NCBI RefSeq assembly: GCF_900114085.1
Contig: NZ_FORU01000010.1
Coordinates: forward strand, 58,242-122,241
Length of the DNA stretch: 64,000 nt
Direction of reading: 5' to 3'
DNA from: Myroides guanonis
GTDB taxonomy: Bacteria; Bacteroidota; Bacteroidia; Flavobacteriales; Flavobacteriaceae
In this document: positions 26,373 through 37,286 of the stretch, in pieces
How positions within the stretch are numbered: the stretch's first letter is position 1
Layout: each line of letters starts with the position of its first letter
The notes under the pieces: generated by a model
What the model was told of the DNA's origin: nothing
Databases searched by the model: none
What the model saw: only the letters and a program-made list of their open reading frames with translations
Position numbers and translations under genes: made by a program

Positions 26373-27413
26373 TTAAGACTTATTAGCCAATTGTCCACAA
26401 GCTGCATCGATATCTTTTCCTCTACTTCTTCGAACAACTACAGTAATATTATTTTGCTCTAATGCCTTTATATAAGCATCGATAGCTTCTGGATATGCCT
26501 GTTGAAATTTCCCATCGTCAATTGGGTTGTATTCAATTAAATTGACTTTACAAGGAACATACTTACAAAAACGAACTAGAGCATCAATCGACTTCTTATC
26601 ATCGTTAATATCCTTCCAAACAACATATTCATATGTTATTCTACTCTTAGTATGATCATACCAATATTCCAAACTCTCTCTTAATTCTTCTAGTGAAAAG
26701 TTCTTCGTAAACGGCATAATTTCATTTCTAATTTCCTCAATTGCTGAATGCAATGAAACTGCAAGTTTATACTTCACTCCATCGTCAGCCAACTTTTTAA
26801 TCATTTTTGGAATTCCAGAAGTAGAAAGTGTAATCCTTTTCGCAGACATCCCTAAGCCCTCGTCAGAAGTGATTTTCTCGATTGCCTTTTGAACGTTGTT
26901 ATAATTCATAAGAGGTTCACCCATTCCCATAAAAACAATATTAGAAAGAGGTCGTCCAAAGTGCTCCTTGCTTTCTTGATGGATAGTGAGAACTTGGTCG
27001 TAAATCTCATCTGGATTTAGGTTTCTCATGCGTTTAAGTCGAGCTGTAGCACAAAACTCACAATCTAAGCTACATCCTACTTGCGAAGACACACAAGCAG
27101 TTGTTCGCGTTTTGGTAGGTATTAAAACGGACTCAACAATCAATCCGTCGTGTAAACGAACGGCATTTTTAATTGTACCATCAGAACTACGTTGAATTTG
27201 ATCTACTCTAATATGGTTAATAACAAAGTTATCTTCCAAAAGTTGACGTGTTGTCTTAGAAAGATTACTCATATCTTCAAAAGTATGAGCTCCCTTACCC
27301 CATAACCATTCATAAACCTGATTCCCTCTAAAGGGCTTATCTCCCTGAGTGATAAAGAAATCCCTCAGTTGTTCCTTAGATAATGATCGTATGTCTTTTT
27401 TGTCCGTTTGCAT
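26373..27413 (-). CDS. rlmN: 23S rRNA (adenine(2503)-C2)-methyltransferase RlmN
   Basis: A 346-residue radical-SAM enzyme methylating A2503 of 23S rRNA and A37 of some tRNAs. The cluster cysteines are Cys114, Cys118 and Cys121 (GCSLDCEFCATA); the mechanistic pair is Cys near the C-terminus (DAACGQLA) and one further N-terminal in the family (TACVSSQVGC region provides conserved context). MGMGEPLMNY is the SAM-binding GGE-type motif. Full length, no anomalies. Confidence 0.95.
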   Translation of the reverse strand: MQTDKKDIRSLSKEQLRDFFITQGDKPFRGNQVYEWLWGKGAHTFEDMSNLSKTTRQLLEDNFVINHIRVDQIQRSSDGTIKNAVRLHDGLIVESVLIPTKTRTTACVSSQVGCSLDCEFCATARLKRMRNLNPDEIYDQVLTIHQESKEHFGRPLSNIVFMGMGEPLMNYNNVQKAIEKITSDEGLGMSAKRITLSTSGIPKMIKKLADDGVKYKLAVSLHSAIEEIRNEIMPFTKNFSLEELRESLEYWYDHTKSRITYEYVVWKDINDDKKSIDALVRFCKYVPCKVNLIEYNPIDDGKFQQAYPEAIDAYIKALEQNNITVVVRRSRGKDIDAACGQLANKS

Positions 27414-27485
27414 GGTGCAAAGTTAAAATATTATTTTCACTAAACCTTATAGGTTTTACAAAGCTATAAAGTTTGAGTGTTTTTT

Positions 27486-27581
27486 TTAACTTTGCTTATA
27501 TCTAGCTAAATAATCTCCTTCTATAGGGTAGTATCCTCCAGTTACTAAGGCAACCATACTTTTTAATTGCCCCATATCCAT
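27486..27581 (-). CDS. Tiny open frame, 31 codons, doubtful
   Basis: Minus-strand frame from ATG (27581) to TAA (27486), with a second in-frame ATG two codons on. The peptide contains MVALVTGGYYPIEGDYLARY, which has an unusually protein-like composition for this A+T-rich gap. It lies between the fumarase terminator and rlmN. I recognise no family; it may be a small protein, a leader peptide of rlmN, or the tail of a lost gene. Confidence 0.25.
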   Translation of the reverse strand: MDMGQLKSMVALVTGGYYPIEGDYLARYKQS

Positions 27582-27654
27582 TTTATTTATAGCTCACTTA
27601 AATATAATAATTTCAACAAAATAGCACAAACAAAACGAATAAAACCTACAATCT

Positions 27655-27687
27655 AAAAAACAAAAAGCCGACACTAGGTCGGCTTTT
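27655..27687 (-). terminator. Terminator after fumarase
   Basis: Stem AAAAGCCGAC with its complement around a 5-nt loop; on the minus strand it runs into a T-rich tract. Confidence 0.85.
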
Positions 27688-27715
27688 AAATAAAACAAAT
27701 TAGGTTATTTGTATC

Positions 27716-29317
27716 TTATAAATTTTGAAAAAAGTCATTTCCTTTATCATCCGTAATAATGAAAGCAGGGAAGTTTTTAACCTTTATCTTTCTAACAGCT
27801 TCCATTCCTAACTCAGCAAAATCAACTACTTCAACACTCAAAATATTATCCTTTGCCAATATAGCAGCTGGTCCACCAACAGAACCTAAATAGAAACCTC
27901 CGTATTGCGCACAAGCATCTGTAACTTCCTGAGAACGATTCCCTTTTGCCAACATAATCATACTACCTCCTTTTGACTGAAACTCGTTCACATAAGGATC
28001 CATACGTCCAGCTGTTGTTGGCCCAAAACTTCCTGACGGCATACCCTCTGGAGTTTTTGCAGGTCCTGCATAATAAACTGGATGGTTTTTAAAATAATCA
28101 GGCATCTCTTCTCCGTTATCTAACATTTCTTTGATTTTAGCATGTGCAATATCACGTGCTACAATCACAGTTCCGTTTAACATTAAACGAGTTTTAATAG
28201 GATACTTTGTCAACTCAGCCAATACCTCACTCATAGGTCTATCTAAATCAATTTCAACCGGCGCCTCTAAATGTGGAGGTGTAGCAGGCAATAAACGAGC
28301 TGGATTTTCTTCTAATTGCTCTACAAATATACCTTCAGCAGTAATTTTACCTTTGATATTTCTATCCGCAGAACAAGAAACTCCCAAACCAACAGGACAA
28401 GAAGCAGCGTGACGTGGTAAACGAATTACTCGAACATCATGCGTAAAATATTTCCCTCCAAATTGAGCCCCTATATGCGACTCTTGGCAAATTTCTTGTA
28501 AACGTTTCTCCCACTCTAGATCACGAAAGGCTTGTCCTCCCATATTTCCAGTTGTAGGTAAGTTATCATAATATCCCGCAGAAGCTTTTTTCACCGCTGC
28601 AAGGTTTGCTTCTGCCGAAGTTCCTCCAATAACTAATGCTAAATGATATGGTGGACATGCAGCCGTCCCCAAGTCCATTATTTTTTCTTTTATAAAAGCT
28701 GTCATACTCTTTTCGTTCAAAAGAGATTTCGTTTTCTGATATAAAAATGTTTTGTTTGCAGAACCACCGCCTTTAGCCAAAAACAAGAACTCATAAGAAT
28801 TACCTTGAGTAGCATAAATATCGATTTGAGCAGGTAAGTTTGAGCCTGAGTTCTTCTCCTCAAACATACTGATTGGAACTATCTGAGAGTAACGTAGGTT
28901 TTTCTTTTGATAAGTATTGAAAATACCCTTTGAAAGACTTTCTGCATCGTTTGCTCCAGTATAAACATTTTCTCCCTTTTTCCCTACAACAATAGCTGTT
29001 CCCGTATCCTGACAAGAAGGTAATTGACCTTCAACAGCCACTACAGCATTCTGAAGTAAATTGTAAGCAACAAAACGATCGTTATCAGTTGCTTCTGGAT
29101 CATCAAGAATAGCTCTCAATTTCTCCAAGTGAGAAGTTCTCAATTTAAAAGAAACCTCTGTCATAGCAGTTTCTGCTAAAAGTTCCAAAGCTTCTGGAGC
29201 AACAGTTAAGATTTCTCTATTTCCTAATTTTTCAATTTTTATGAAGTCCGAACTAATTTTTCGGTATTGCGTATCGTCTTTTTGAATAGGATAAGGATCC
29301 TGATAAAAAAAATCCAT
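27716..29317 (-). CDS. Fumarate hydratase, class I (4Fe-4S)
   Basis: A 533-residue enzyme interconverting fumarate and malate in the TCA cycle. It is a single-chain class I hydratase with N-terminal domain cysteine [10 protein letters not shown], central GVSCSADRN cysteine and AACP cysteine positions for the oxygen-sensitive 4Fe-4S cluster, and the C-terminal swivelling domain with [12 protein letters not shown]. Length is typical for the single-subunit form. Monocistronic: own terminator downstream, own upstream region. Confidence 0.93.
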   Translation of the reverse strand: MDFFYQDPYPIQKDDTQYRKISSDFIKIEKLGNREILTVAPEALELLAETAMTEVSFKLRTSHLEKLRAILDDPEATDNDRFVAYNLLQNAVVAVEGQLPSCQDTGTAIVVGKKGENVYTGANDAESLSKGIFNTYQKKNLRYSQIVPISMFEEKNSGSNLPAQIDIYATQGNSYEFLFLAKGGGSANKTFLYQKTKSLLNEKSMTAFIKEKIMDLGTAACPPYHLALVIGGTSAEANLAAVKKASAGYYDNLPTTGNMGGQAFRDLEWEKRLQEICQESHIGAQFGGKYFTHDVRVIRLPRHAASCPVGLGVSCSADRNIKGKITAEGIFVEQLEENPARLLPATPPHLEAPVEIDLDRPMSEVLAELTKYPIKTRLMLNGTVIVARDIAHAKIKEMLDNGEEMPDYFKNHPVYYAGPAKTPEGMPSGSFGPTTAGRMDPYVNEFQSKGGSMIMLAKGNRSQEVTDACAQYGGFYLGSVGGPAAILAKDNILSVEVVDFAELGMEAVRKIKVKNFPAFIITDDKGNDFFQNL

Positions 29318-29475
29318 AGGTAAAGTATTTTATTTTAGAGTAGTAAAATTACAAAATAGACCATTTAGAATTACTCTAAATAAAGCCCCAAGTATTTACT
29401 TAAAACCATAGATTATACTACTTCTACAAGACAAATACAGAAACACAATAATATTGTAAAAAACATACATCTAAC

Positions 29476-29514
29476 AAAAAAGGGTTACTTCTCTAATAGA
29501 AAAGTAACCCTTTT
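29476..29514 (-). terminator. Terminator after the giant T9SS protein
   Basis: Arms AGGGTTACTT and AAGTAACCCT with A/T tails; the minus-strand side ends in a T run. Confidence 0.85.
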
Positions 29515-29533
29515 ATATGCTAACTTATAGTCA

Positions 29534-32500
29534 TTATTTATTAATCTGTACCCATCCACTACGTGTTTCACCACGTGCAATAATTACATAGTAATAAGTT
29601 CCGTCTGGCAAAAGATTTCCACCTTTATCTTGCCCTTTCCACTCATTAGTATAACCAACTCCATAAGAATATACTTCAGAGCCATATCGATTAAAGATTT
29701 TCAAACTATAAACACCATGAGCACTTAAATCAAAAACATCATTAATTCCATCTCCATTAGGAGAGATACCTTTTTGAATAGGACATTCTTCGTACTCAAT
29801 TGTAAAACTACTTTCATCTACGCATAATCCATCTTCTGAACTAGCATACACATAAAACGTTCCACCACTTTGTAAATAAGTTCCCTCTAAGAGCTTATCT
29901 CCTTTTCCATTTGGTTCTGTATGATAACTATTATTTGGTGAAAGTTCATTTAGCTTATACAACTCACATCTTAAAACCCTATCCTTAAAAACATCTGCTA
30001 CAATTGGTTCTGTTATAGTAACTTTAAAAGAAACCTCTTCATAACAACCTTCTTCTCCATTTCTTTGTAGAACGAACATCGTGTGTTCTCCAGAAACATC
30101 TAATACATCCCCTGCCTTAAACTCAATTCCTGTAGCTTCGCTACCACTGAAATAATATTGATTATCCGCTAATTCAGGTAATGTATATGAAGCACAAACG
30201 AAAACATCTTCTGGTTTAACAGGAATTTCTCCACTTTCCGGATTAAGACTCAATTCAAAAACCTCAAAACATCCAGATCTTGTGTCTTCAACACGAATAT
30301 AAAACTTTCTAGAAACCCCAAACTCAGAAAGTTCATAAGACGATTCTATTGGATTAACAGCTTCGATAGCTTCAACCTCTGAATTGTAGTAAAGAGTTTT
30401 ATAATGATTTCTATCCACTTTCTTAAACATCTCTTCCTCCACAGAACTTAAATCAACAATCTGAGCATCAGTACTATTTCTACAAACAGCAATGTTTTTA
30501 GGAGCAGAAACCACTAATGAAATCGGAGGAAACATCTCAACTCTCACTTCACCTACTGACTCACACCCTAAGTCTGGGTATTTTACCACAACCTTATAAT
30601 CTCCAGTATGCGTAACATTTAAGTTTGGACCTGTTTCACCACCTAACGCAATTCCATCTTGAAACCATTGAATTTCAGCTCTTATTTCATCTGACAAAGC
30701 GATATCTGTTTTAATCTCAACAGCTTCACCATCACATAGCGCATTTCCAGTCTCTATCAATAAGTCTTCTCCTAAATCTAAAGTCCCTAAATCAAAGCTC
30801 CCTGCATTAAAGAAAACAGCAGAAGAGTGTTCAGGTGTTGTACAAAAATCCATAACTGCAAGTTTTATACGGTATGTACGCCCTGGAATAACTGCAGTCA
30901 TCGCTGACTTCATAGGCACTGTATAACCTACAAAATCAATTGGAGATTCTGCTGGCTTATCAACACCATCATAATGTTTCCAATAATATTCTGCATTTTC
31001 ATTTCCACATTCAGTACCACTCATATTTGCATTTCGAATCGTATTAATACTGATTGGTAAATTTGTTCCAGGAACTTTAGCTAAATTTTCACCTTCATCT
31101 GTAGTTGTATCAATCAACCAAGCAGCAAATAAGGCTGCAACATCACATGCAACAATACAGTTTTTATGATAACTATTTGATGCAAATAAATATTCAAATT
31201 GAATAGAGTCTTTTAAAGGAACAAACTCGAATTCAACTTGAGTAACACGTTTTGTCGAATATGGTCCACCGCCTGCACTATTAATTGCATCATTAATATC
31301 TTTATCTCCAATCCATCGCTCATTATTATCTCCTCTAGGAGGATTATTATTTCCTCTCCAAGGTCCAGCTACATAATCTATTTCATTCGTTGACAATACA
31401 ATTCCTTTTTCAAAAGGAAAAGAAGAGTCCCCCTTTTCAAACGCACCAAACGTATTATACTTCTGTGCCACTACTCCACCATTTCCATTTTGATAATGAA
31501 CATTTGAAACCAAATCACAGCTAGAAGTTACAAAAACATCTTTTATCAACTCATCAACCGTATATTCTGTACCACTAGCACTAACCTCTAAAGGAGTAGG
31601 AGTAGTTAAGCAAAGATCAAATAGATAACTATCACCCGATTTAAATCCAAGCTTCAAATAATATTTTTGCCCTACAACTAAGTTTCTATAAACAAATTCA
31701 TAATTTTCAAGCCCTAACAATCTACCACAATGTGAAGGAATTGCAGTAGTTCCTAAATTTTGACTACAGTCTTTATCATATAAAAGAGCATAAATATCCC
31801 CCCCTATACCAGAAGTTACTTCAACATTATTAGCTTGTAATATATGCATAGTTGAAGTAGCAGTAAACTCAAACCAAAGGTCATTAACCACATTAAAATA
31901 AAGACAACTTGTTGTATTAGAATCTTTATCAGAAAGTGACGCTCCAATGTTTGTTACAGACAACTTATCAACACAATCCAATGTTGGATTAACAGGTAAA
32001 TTTAGAGCTCCAGTACAAAAATCATTAGGACCAATTTTTGTAATCACATTAATCCCAGTCCCCCAGTCACTATACGATTTCCCATCTTCACATACTGCTC
32101 TTACATACAAAGTATATCCTCTCCCAGCTTCCAATCCAGAAATAGTCGTTTTAGGGTCAGTCGTTACAATCTTAGTACTTATGGGTGTTGAACCAGCAGT
32201 TTCTTTATAATCGACCAGTATCACTTCCCAGCTAGTAACCCCTCCGTTCTGGTTCCAGTCAACATCAACAGAATTAGATGTTACATTATCTGATTTCAAA
32301 TAGAAAGGTTCTGGACAAGTCTCTACTTTCTTTAAAATCACATTGTCAATATAAACATGTGACTCGTTTGATTTAGAGGTTACGTGCCAACTCAAATTTA
32401 CATTTCCATTAATACCACTTAAAAAAACAACTTCTTCTACATAGTTACCTACTTTATAAATTTTACTTGGAACCAAAACAGTTGTAAAATCTTTAGTATC

Positions 32501-34870
32501 TATTCCATTCTTTGACAATAATACCTCAAATTCATTTTTCTGATTACCACCTAAATCGTTTGTAGTTTTATAGTGGTATTTTAAAACATAATCACCCCCA
32601 TCTAATTTTATACCAGGAGATATTAACCAATCATTCGACACTCCATAAGTACTGAATCCCATTCCTGCATCTCCTTCATAAGGTATTTTTATTTGCTTCC
32701 ACTTCCCTCCTGGAGGCACTTGATTTCCTTTAGAATCAATAACTGTCCAACATCTAATCCCTAACTCACCCGTATTAAATCCTTCCCAAAATGGTGCTTC
32801 ATAAATATCACAAACCGTAGTAAAGACAAACGGTCCAGACCAAATACTAAATCCAGTAGGAGTACATTTAGATCTTACATAAAATTCGTAGTCAGTATTA
32901 GGTTTTAGATTATCACCTTTATTATCTTTTAAAATCTTATTATCAGTTTTACTGGTTTCTATTCCACTAGTTGTTGGCACTCCAGCCCCTGTAGGTTGCA
33001 CAAAATATTCCCATTTAGTAGCTCCAGATTTATCTTCCCAAGAAATAACAGCTTCTTTAGACAACACATCATCAGCAGCTAATTTAATAGGCTCTTCACA
33101 CCCTAAAACTTCTTCTACAAATACATTGTCAATAAAAATCTCTTTATCATTTTTCCCAGAAATTAACCATGCTAAATTAACTGTACCTGAATATCCCTTT
33201 ATAAAAACATGTTCTCCAAGCCAATTCGTATTGCTATACTTTTTTGACGCAACAATTACATTAGTAAATGATTTTTTATCTATTCCTGAATCAGATAATA
33301 AAACTTGGAAATCACTTTGTCCTTCCGTACCTACTCCTATTCTATAGTGGTATTTCAACCTATAAGTTTTATTCGCTTCAAATTTTATTGGTGGCGATAT
33401 TAACCAGTCATCATCTGTATTATAACTTTCCTCAAACCTTTTAAATTTTACAGAACTATCACCCTCATACTTATCTCCACCATAATTTGTAGCTGGAACT
33501 CTAAACCATTTATCTTCAAAAGAACCTTCGTATCCATCACCATTTCCATCATAAACAGTCCAACAACTCCAGCTTCCAGAATCGTTATTAAACCCTTCCC
33601 AGAATGGCGTTTCATTTATTCCACAAAGTGTTTTAAACTTATAAGGACCTGACCACATACTTAAACTTCCATCAGTACATTTAGAACGAACGTAAAACTC
33701 ATAGAAAGTACTTGATTTTATATTATTTCCTGAATTATCTTTAGTTACATTAACATCTTTCAAAGAAGTTGTAACGCCGACAGTACTCTTTGAAATACTT
33801 GACCCTGCATTCTGAACTACATATTCCCATTCAACACCTAAATCGTCAGACCAATAAATGGTTGCATCATTTTGTCCTACATTTTTAACACCCAATGCCA
33901 TAGGTTCTGCACAGCCTACAAACTCTTCAATATTAATATTGTCAACAAACAAATTATTACCGCTAATAAATCTCCAAGCAAGATTAACATCGCCTTTTAT
34001 ATTTCCAACAATAATTTTTTCTTCCACCCAAGAACTGTTACTCTCGTCCGTTTTTTTTAGTAGAACTTTCTTAAAATCATCAACCTTATCCCCAGAACTA
34101 GAAAGTAAAACTTCAAAACTGTTTTTACTCGTCGTATTTGTTCTATACTGATAAGTAATTCTATAATATTTAGTATCTTCTAAAGTGAAAGTAGGGGAAA
34201 TCAACCAATCATCATGAGTAGTTTTATTATCACCAGTAAAAGCCATTGAATGTTTCCCCTCATATTTGGTAGTACTTTGTTTCCAAATATTACTTTTAGA
34301 AGTTGTTTCATCTTTATTATTATCGATTATTTGCCAACAATTTAAAGTTACAGAGGACAATTCAAAAGATTCTTTAAAAGGAATTGTCTGAACATCACAC
34401 AATGTTCGGAACAAAATTGGTCCAACCCATTGACTATAATCTAATCCCGAACATTTAGCTCTAACGAAAAACTCATATTCTGTATTGGGGATCAGTGGAG
34501 TTTTACTCCCAGATAACTGTATAGCAGTATGTGTTTTAACTTTAGTTAAATTACCACTTCCAGATGGTAACGCAGATACTCCTGCAAGTTGAACGTAGTA
34601 TTCCCACTCACCATTCACATCATCTTCCCATTTAAATGTTGCCGAGTTTTTAGTTATATTTTCCACAACAACCTTAGAATCAGGTGCAATACATGGAACA
34701 TCCTCAAGCGTATTAAATGAGAAGAAATCTCTAATGTTTTCAAATTCGAAATTCGAAAATAGTGCATTACTATAATATTCTAATTTTCTTGTACTATCAC
34801 TCTTAGCTGTCACAAACAGACTAAAAAGTGTAAAGAAAATCAACAAAATAATTAAATTGATTTTTTTCAT
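29534..34870 (-). CDS. Giant T9SS type B secreted multidomain adhesin-like protein
   Basis: About 1778 residues. I start at the ATG at 34870 (MKKINLIILLIFF), which begins the signal peptide; a longer frame adds 43 unlikely residues. Order: signal peptide; FN3 domain (WEYYVQLAG ... EFFVRAKCS); then three tandem blocks each pairing a MAM/jelly-roll-like domain (WLISPTF, DNIN/DNVF end) with an FN3 domain (about residues 150-950); a domain beginning NDFCTGALNLPV; a choice-of-anchor-L domain (VLSTNEIDYVAGPW, EFEFVPLKDSIQFEYLFAS); Ig/PKD-like segments; and the last 83 residues are the gliding-motility-associated type B sorting domain (ISPNGDGINDVFDL ... FNRYGSEVYSYG ... LPDGTYYYVI). It is exported by the T9SS and probably acts in surface adhesion. 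Confidence 0.9.
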   Translation of the reverse strand: MKKINLIILLIFFTLFSLFVTAKSDSTRKLEYYSNALFSNFEFENIRDFFSFNTLEDVPCIAPDSKVVVENITKNSATFKWEDDVNGEWEYYVQLAGVSALPSGSGNLTKVKTHTAIQLSGSKTPLIPNTEYEFFVRAKCSGLDYSQWVGPILFRTLCDVQTIPFKESFELSSVTLNCWQIIDNNKDETTSKSNIWKQSTTKYEGKHSMAFTGDNKTTHDDWLISPTFTLEDTKYYRITYQYRTNTTSKNSFEVLLSSSGDKVDDFKKVLLKKTDESNSSWVEEKIIVGNIKGDVNLAWRFISGNNLFVDNINIEEFVGCAEPMALGVKNVGQNDATIYWSDDLGVEWEYVVQNAGSSISKSTVGVTTSLKDVNVTKDNSGNNIKSSTFYEFYVRSKCTDGSLSMWSGPYKFKTLCGINETPFWEGFNNDSGSWSCWTVYDGNGDGYEGSFEDKWFRVPATNYGGDKYEGDSSVKFKRFEESYNTDDDWLISPPIKFEANKTYRLKYHYRIGVGTEGQSDFQVLLSDSGIDKKSFTNVIVASKKYSNTNWLGEHVFIKGYSGTVNLAWLISGKNDKEIFIDNVFVEEVLGCEEPIKLAADDVLSKEAVISWEDKSGATKWEYFVQPTGAGVPTTSGIETSKTDNKILKDNKGDNLKPNTDYEFYVRSKCTPTGFSIWSGPFVFTTVCDIYEAPFWEGFNTGELGIRCWTVIDSKGNQVPPGGKWKQIKIPYEGDAGMGFSTYGVSNDWLISPGIKLDGGDYVLKYHYKTTNDLGGNQKNEFEVLLSKNGIDTKDFTTVLVPSKIYKVGNYVEEVVFLSGINGNVNLSWHVTSKSNESHVYIDNVILKKVETCPEPFYLKSDNVTSNSVDVDWNQNGGVTSWEVILVDYKETAGSTPISTKIVTTDPKTTISGLEAGRGYTLYVRAVCEDGKSYSDWGTGINVITKIGPNDFCTGALNLPVNPTLDCVDKLSVTNIGASLSDKDSNTTSCLYFNVVNDLWFEFTATSTMHILQANNVEVTSGIGGDIYALLYDKDCSQNLGTTAIPSHCGRLLGLENYEFVYRNLVVGQKYYLKLGFKSGDSYLFDLCLTTPTPLEVSASGTEYTVDELIKDVFVTSSCDLVSNVHYQNGNGGVVAQKYNTFGAFEKGDSSFPFEKGIVLSTNEIDYVAGPWRGNNNPPRGDNNERWIGDKDINDAINSAGGGPYSTKRVTQVEFEFVPLKDSIQFEYLFASNSYHKNCIVACDVAALFAAWLIDTTTDEGENLAKVPGTNLPISINTIRNANMSGTECGNENAEYYWKHYDGVDKPAESPIDFVGYTVPMKSAMTAVIPGRTYRIKLAVMDFCTTPEHSSAVFFNAGSFDLGTLDLGEDLLIETGNALCDGEAVEIKTDIALSDEIRAEIQWFQDGIALGGETGPNLNVTHTGDYKVVVKYPDLGCESVGEVRVEMFPPISLVVSAPKNIAVCRNSTDAQIVDLSSVEEEMFKKVDRNHYKTLYYNSEVEAIEAVNPIESSYELSEFGVSRKFYIRVEDTRSGCFEVFELSLNPESGEIPVKPEDVFVCASYTLPELADNQYYFSGSEATGIEFKAGDVLDVSGEHTMFVLQRNGEEGCYEEVSFKVTITEPIVADVFKDRVLRCELYKLNELSPNNSYHTEPNGKGDKLLEGTYLQSGGTFYVYASSEDGLCVDESSFTIEYEECPIQKGISPNGDGINDVFDLSAHGVYSLKIFNRYGSEVYSYGVGYTNEWKGQDKGGNLLPDGTYYYVIIARGETRSGWVQINK

Positions 34871-35227
34871 ATTATGATATTTTTTTGTTAGCTGCGCAAA
34901 TCTAACTTTAAATTTTAACACGACATTATGCCTCATTGTTAAAGTGAAATGTAAAAATATATCAGCAACACCTAAGAATATTTTAGGTGTTTTAAACAAA
35001 AAAAGATATCAATACCCAACAATAGCAATATACTTAAACAAAAAGTTAAAATAAAAATCTAAAACCCATGTAAATCATATTAAAAATAAAATTTAACCAT
35101 ATTTAACAAATGAGATGCCTTTGTAATTTATTCACTAATAGATAACATCTCTTGCTTGATTTACTCGAAAGAGAAAACATAACAACACTATTCATATTTT
35201 CTTCTTTACAACTCTGTTAGAGTAATC

Positions 35228-35256
35228 AAAAAAAGGCTATCCTTAAAAGGATAGCC
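35228..35256 (-). terminator. Terminator after c-type cytochrome
   Basis: GGCTATCC pairs with GGATAGCC around a 6-nt loop; on the minus strand seven T follow. Confidence 0.85.
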
Positions 35257-35289
35257 CAAAGCATTTTACTTTTACATTTATTTTTGCCA

Positions 35290-35688
35290 TTACAAACTTC
35301 TCATATAAACTTCTATCGCTTGTAATTCTTGATTTGTCATCTTTTTAGTAATAACAAAGTTAGCTTGCATTACCATAAATTGTTTTGGATCGACTATAGG
35401 CTCCCCTTCCCCTTTCAAGAAAGTTACGATACTTGCTTTGTGTTCATCGTAAATCCTTACTACTTCCTTAACACTCGGCCCCACTCCTTTACTGTCTGAT
35501 TGATGACACGCATTACAAGTTCCTTTTCCATTAAACAACTTTTGTCCAAGTTGTTTCATTTCTAATTCTGAAAGTTTTTTCTCTTCCACCAAAGTACTCG
35601 GATCCACTTCTACTTCCTTGGTTTTACCACAAGAAAATAAAGCTAACACCAAGGCTAATGATGATATCCACTTAATTGTTGTTTTCAT
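35290..35688 (-). CDS. c-type cytochrome lipoprotein
   Basis: A 132-residue monohaem cytochrome c. The signal peptide ends ALFSC, giving a lipid-bearing Cys20 that anchors it to the periplasmic face of a membrane. The haem-binding motif is CNACH (Cys58, Cys61, His62); the distal axial ligand is probably a Met in QFMVMQANF. Class I fold of about 90 residues. It lies next to hemB at the end of the haem gene run, but is separated by 65 bp and has its own terminator. Electron partner unknown. Confidence 0.9.
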   Translation of the reverse strand: MKTTIKWISSLALVLALFSCGKTKEVEVDPSTLVEEKKLSELEMKQLGQKLFNGKGTCNACHQSDSKGVGPSVKEVVRIYDEHKASIVTFLKGEGEPIVDPKQFMVMQANFVITKKMTNQELQAIEVYMRSL

Positions 35689-35753
35689 TTTGTTGTTTGT
35701 TTCTTACAAAACTAAACAATTAGTGAAGCAACTGCCCCACTATAATACTGCTT

Positions 35754-36829
<1,076 letters not shown>

Positions 36830-36835
36830 AATTAT

Positions 36836-37192
36836 TTATCTTTCACTTAATGCACTCATAAATCCATGAAGCATTTTTCTTATCTCTTGAATTCTTCCAA
36901 TCAATTCCTCTCCTTTTTGTCTTTCTAAAGACCCTAAATCAACACTTAAAATAATTTGATATTCTAATTTATTTGTAGAACCATACGAAATAGACAAGAA
37001 TCTTGCAAAGTCTTTATCCGTTCTTCTCCCTGCACCTTCAACAATATTTGTAGGAATAGAGCTCACAGACCTTTTCATTTGACTAACTAAACTAAATAAC
37101 TCTTCTTTAGGAAATGTTTTTAACACACGATATACTTCTAAAGTGAGTTCATGACTTTTTTCCCAAACTAACAACTTTTTGAAATCTCTCAT
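36836..37192 (-). CDS. Four-helix-bundle protein, 23S rRNA intervening-sequence (IVP/S23) family
   Basis: A 118-residue helical protein of the family first seen in intervening sequences of 23S rRNA and related to the Avd accessory protein of diversity-generating retroelements. Support: start RDFKKLLVWEKSHELTLEVY, then QMKRSVSSIPTNIVEGAGRR and ISYGSTNKLEYQI. Members form pentameric bundles with a basic, possibly nucleic-acid-binding face. Here it is not in rRNA: it splits the haem genes between hemF and hemB and has AGCT-rich repeats on both sides, so it looks like an inserted element. No reverse transcriptase is nearby. Confidence 0.9.
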   Translation of the reverse strand: MRDFKKLLVWEKSHELTLEVYRVLKTFPKEELFSLVSQMKRSVSSIPTNIVEGAGRRTDKDFARFLSISYGSTNKLEYQIILSVDLGSLERQKGEELIGRIQEIRKMLHGFMSALSER

Positions 37193-37238
37193 AACTTAAT
37201 CTGTTCGATTATCTTAATCTAAATTTCCCTATTTAGCC

Positions 37239-37284
37239 AGCTATCAGCCGTCAGCTCTAAGCTGTTAGCTGACGGCTGATAGCT
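37239..37284. repeat. Perfect 18-bp inverted repeat between hemF and IVP-type gene
   Basis: Left arm AGCTATCAGCCGTCAGCT (37239-37256), loop of 10 nt, right arm its exact complement (37267-37284). It starts 3 bp after the hemF stop on the minus strand. There is no T run, so it is not a standard terminator; it may be an element end or a REP-like palindrome. Confidence 0.85.
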
Positions 37285-37286
37285 AA

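Noticed and set aside
36836..37192. The IVP-type gene as part of a diversity-generating retroelement
   Set aside because: No reverse transcriptase, template/variable repeat pair or target gene is visible near it.
37239..37284. The 18-bp inverted repeat as a hemF terminator
   Set aside because: No T run follows on the minus strand, and similar words occur on the far side of the IVP-type gene, so an element end or REP-like palindrome is more likely.
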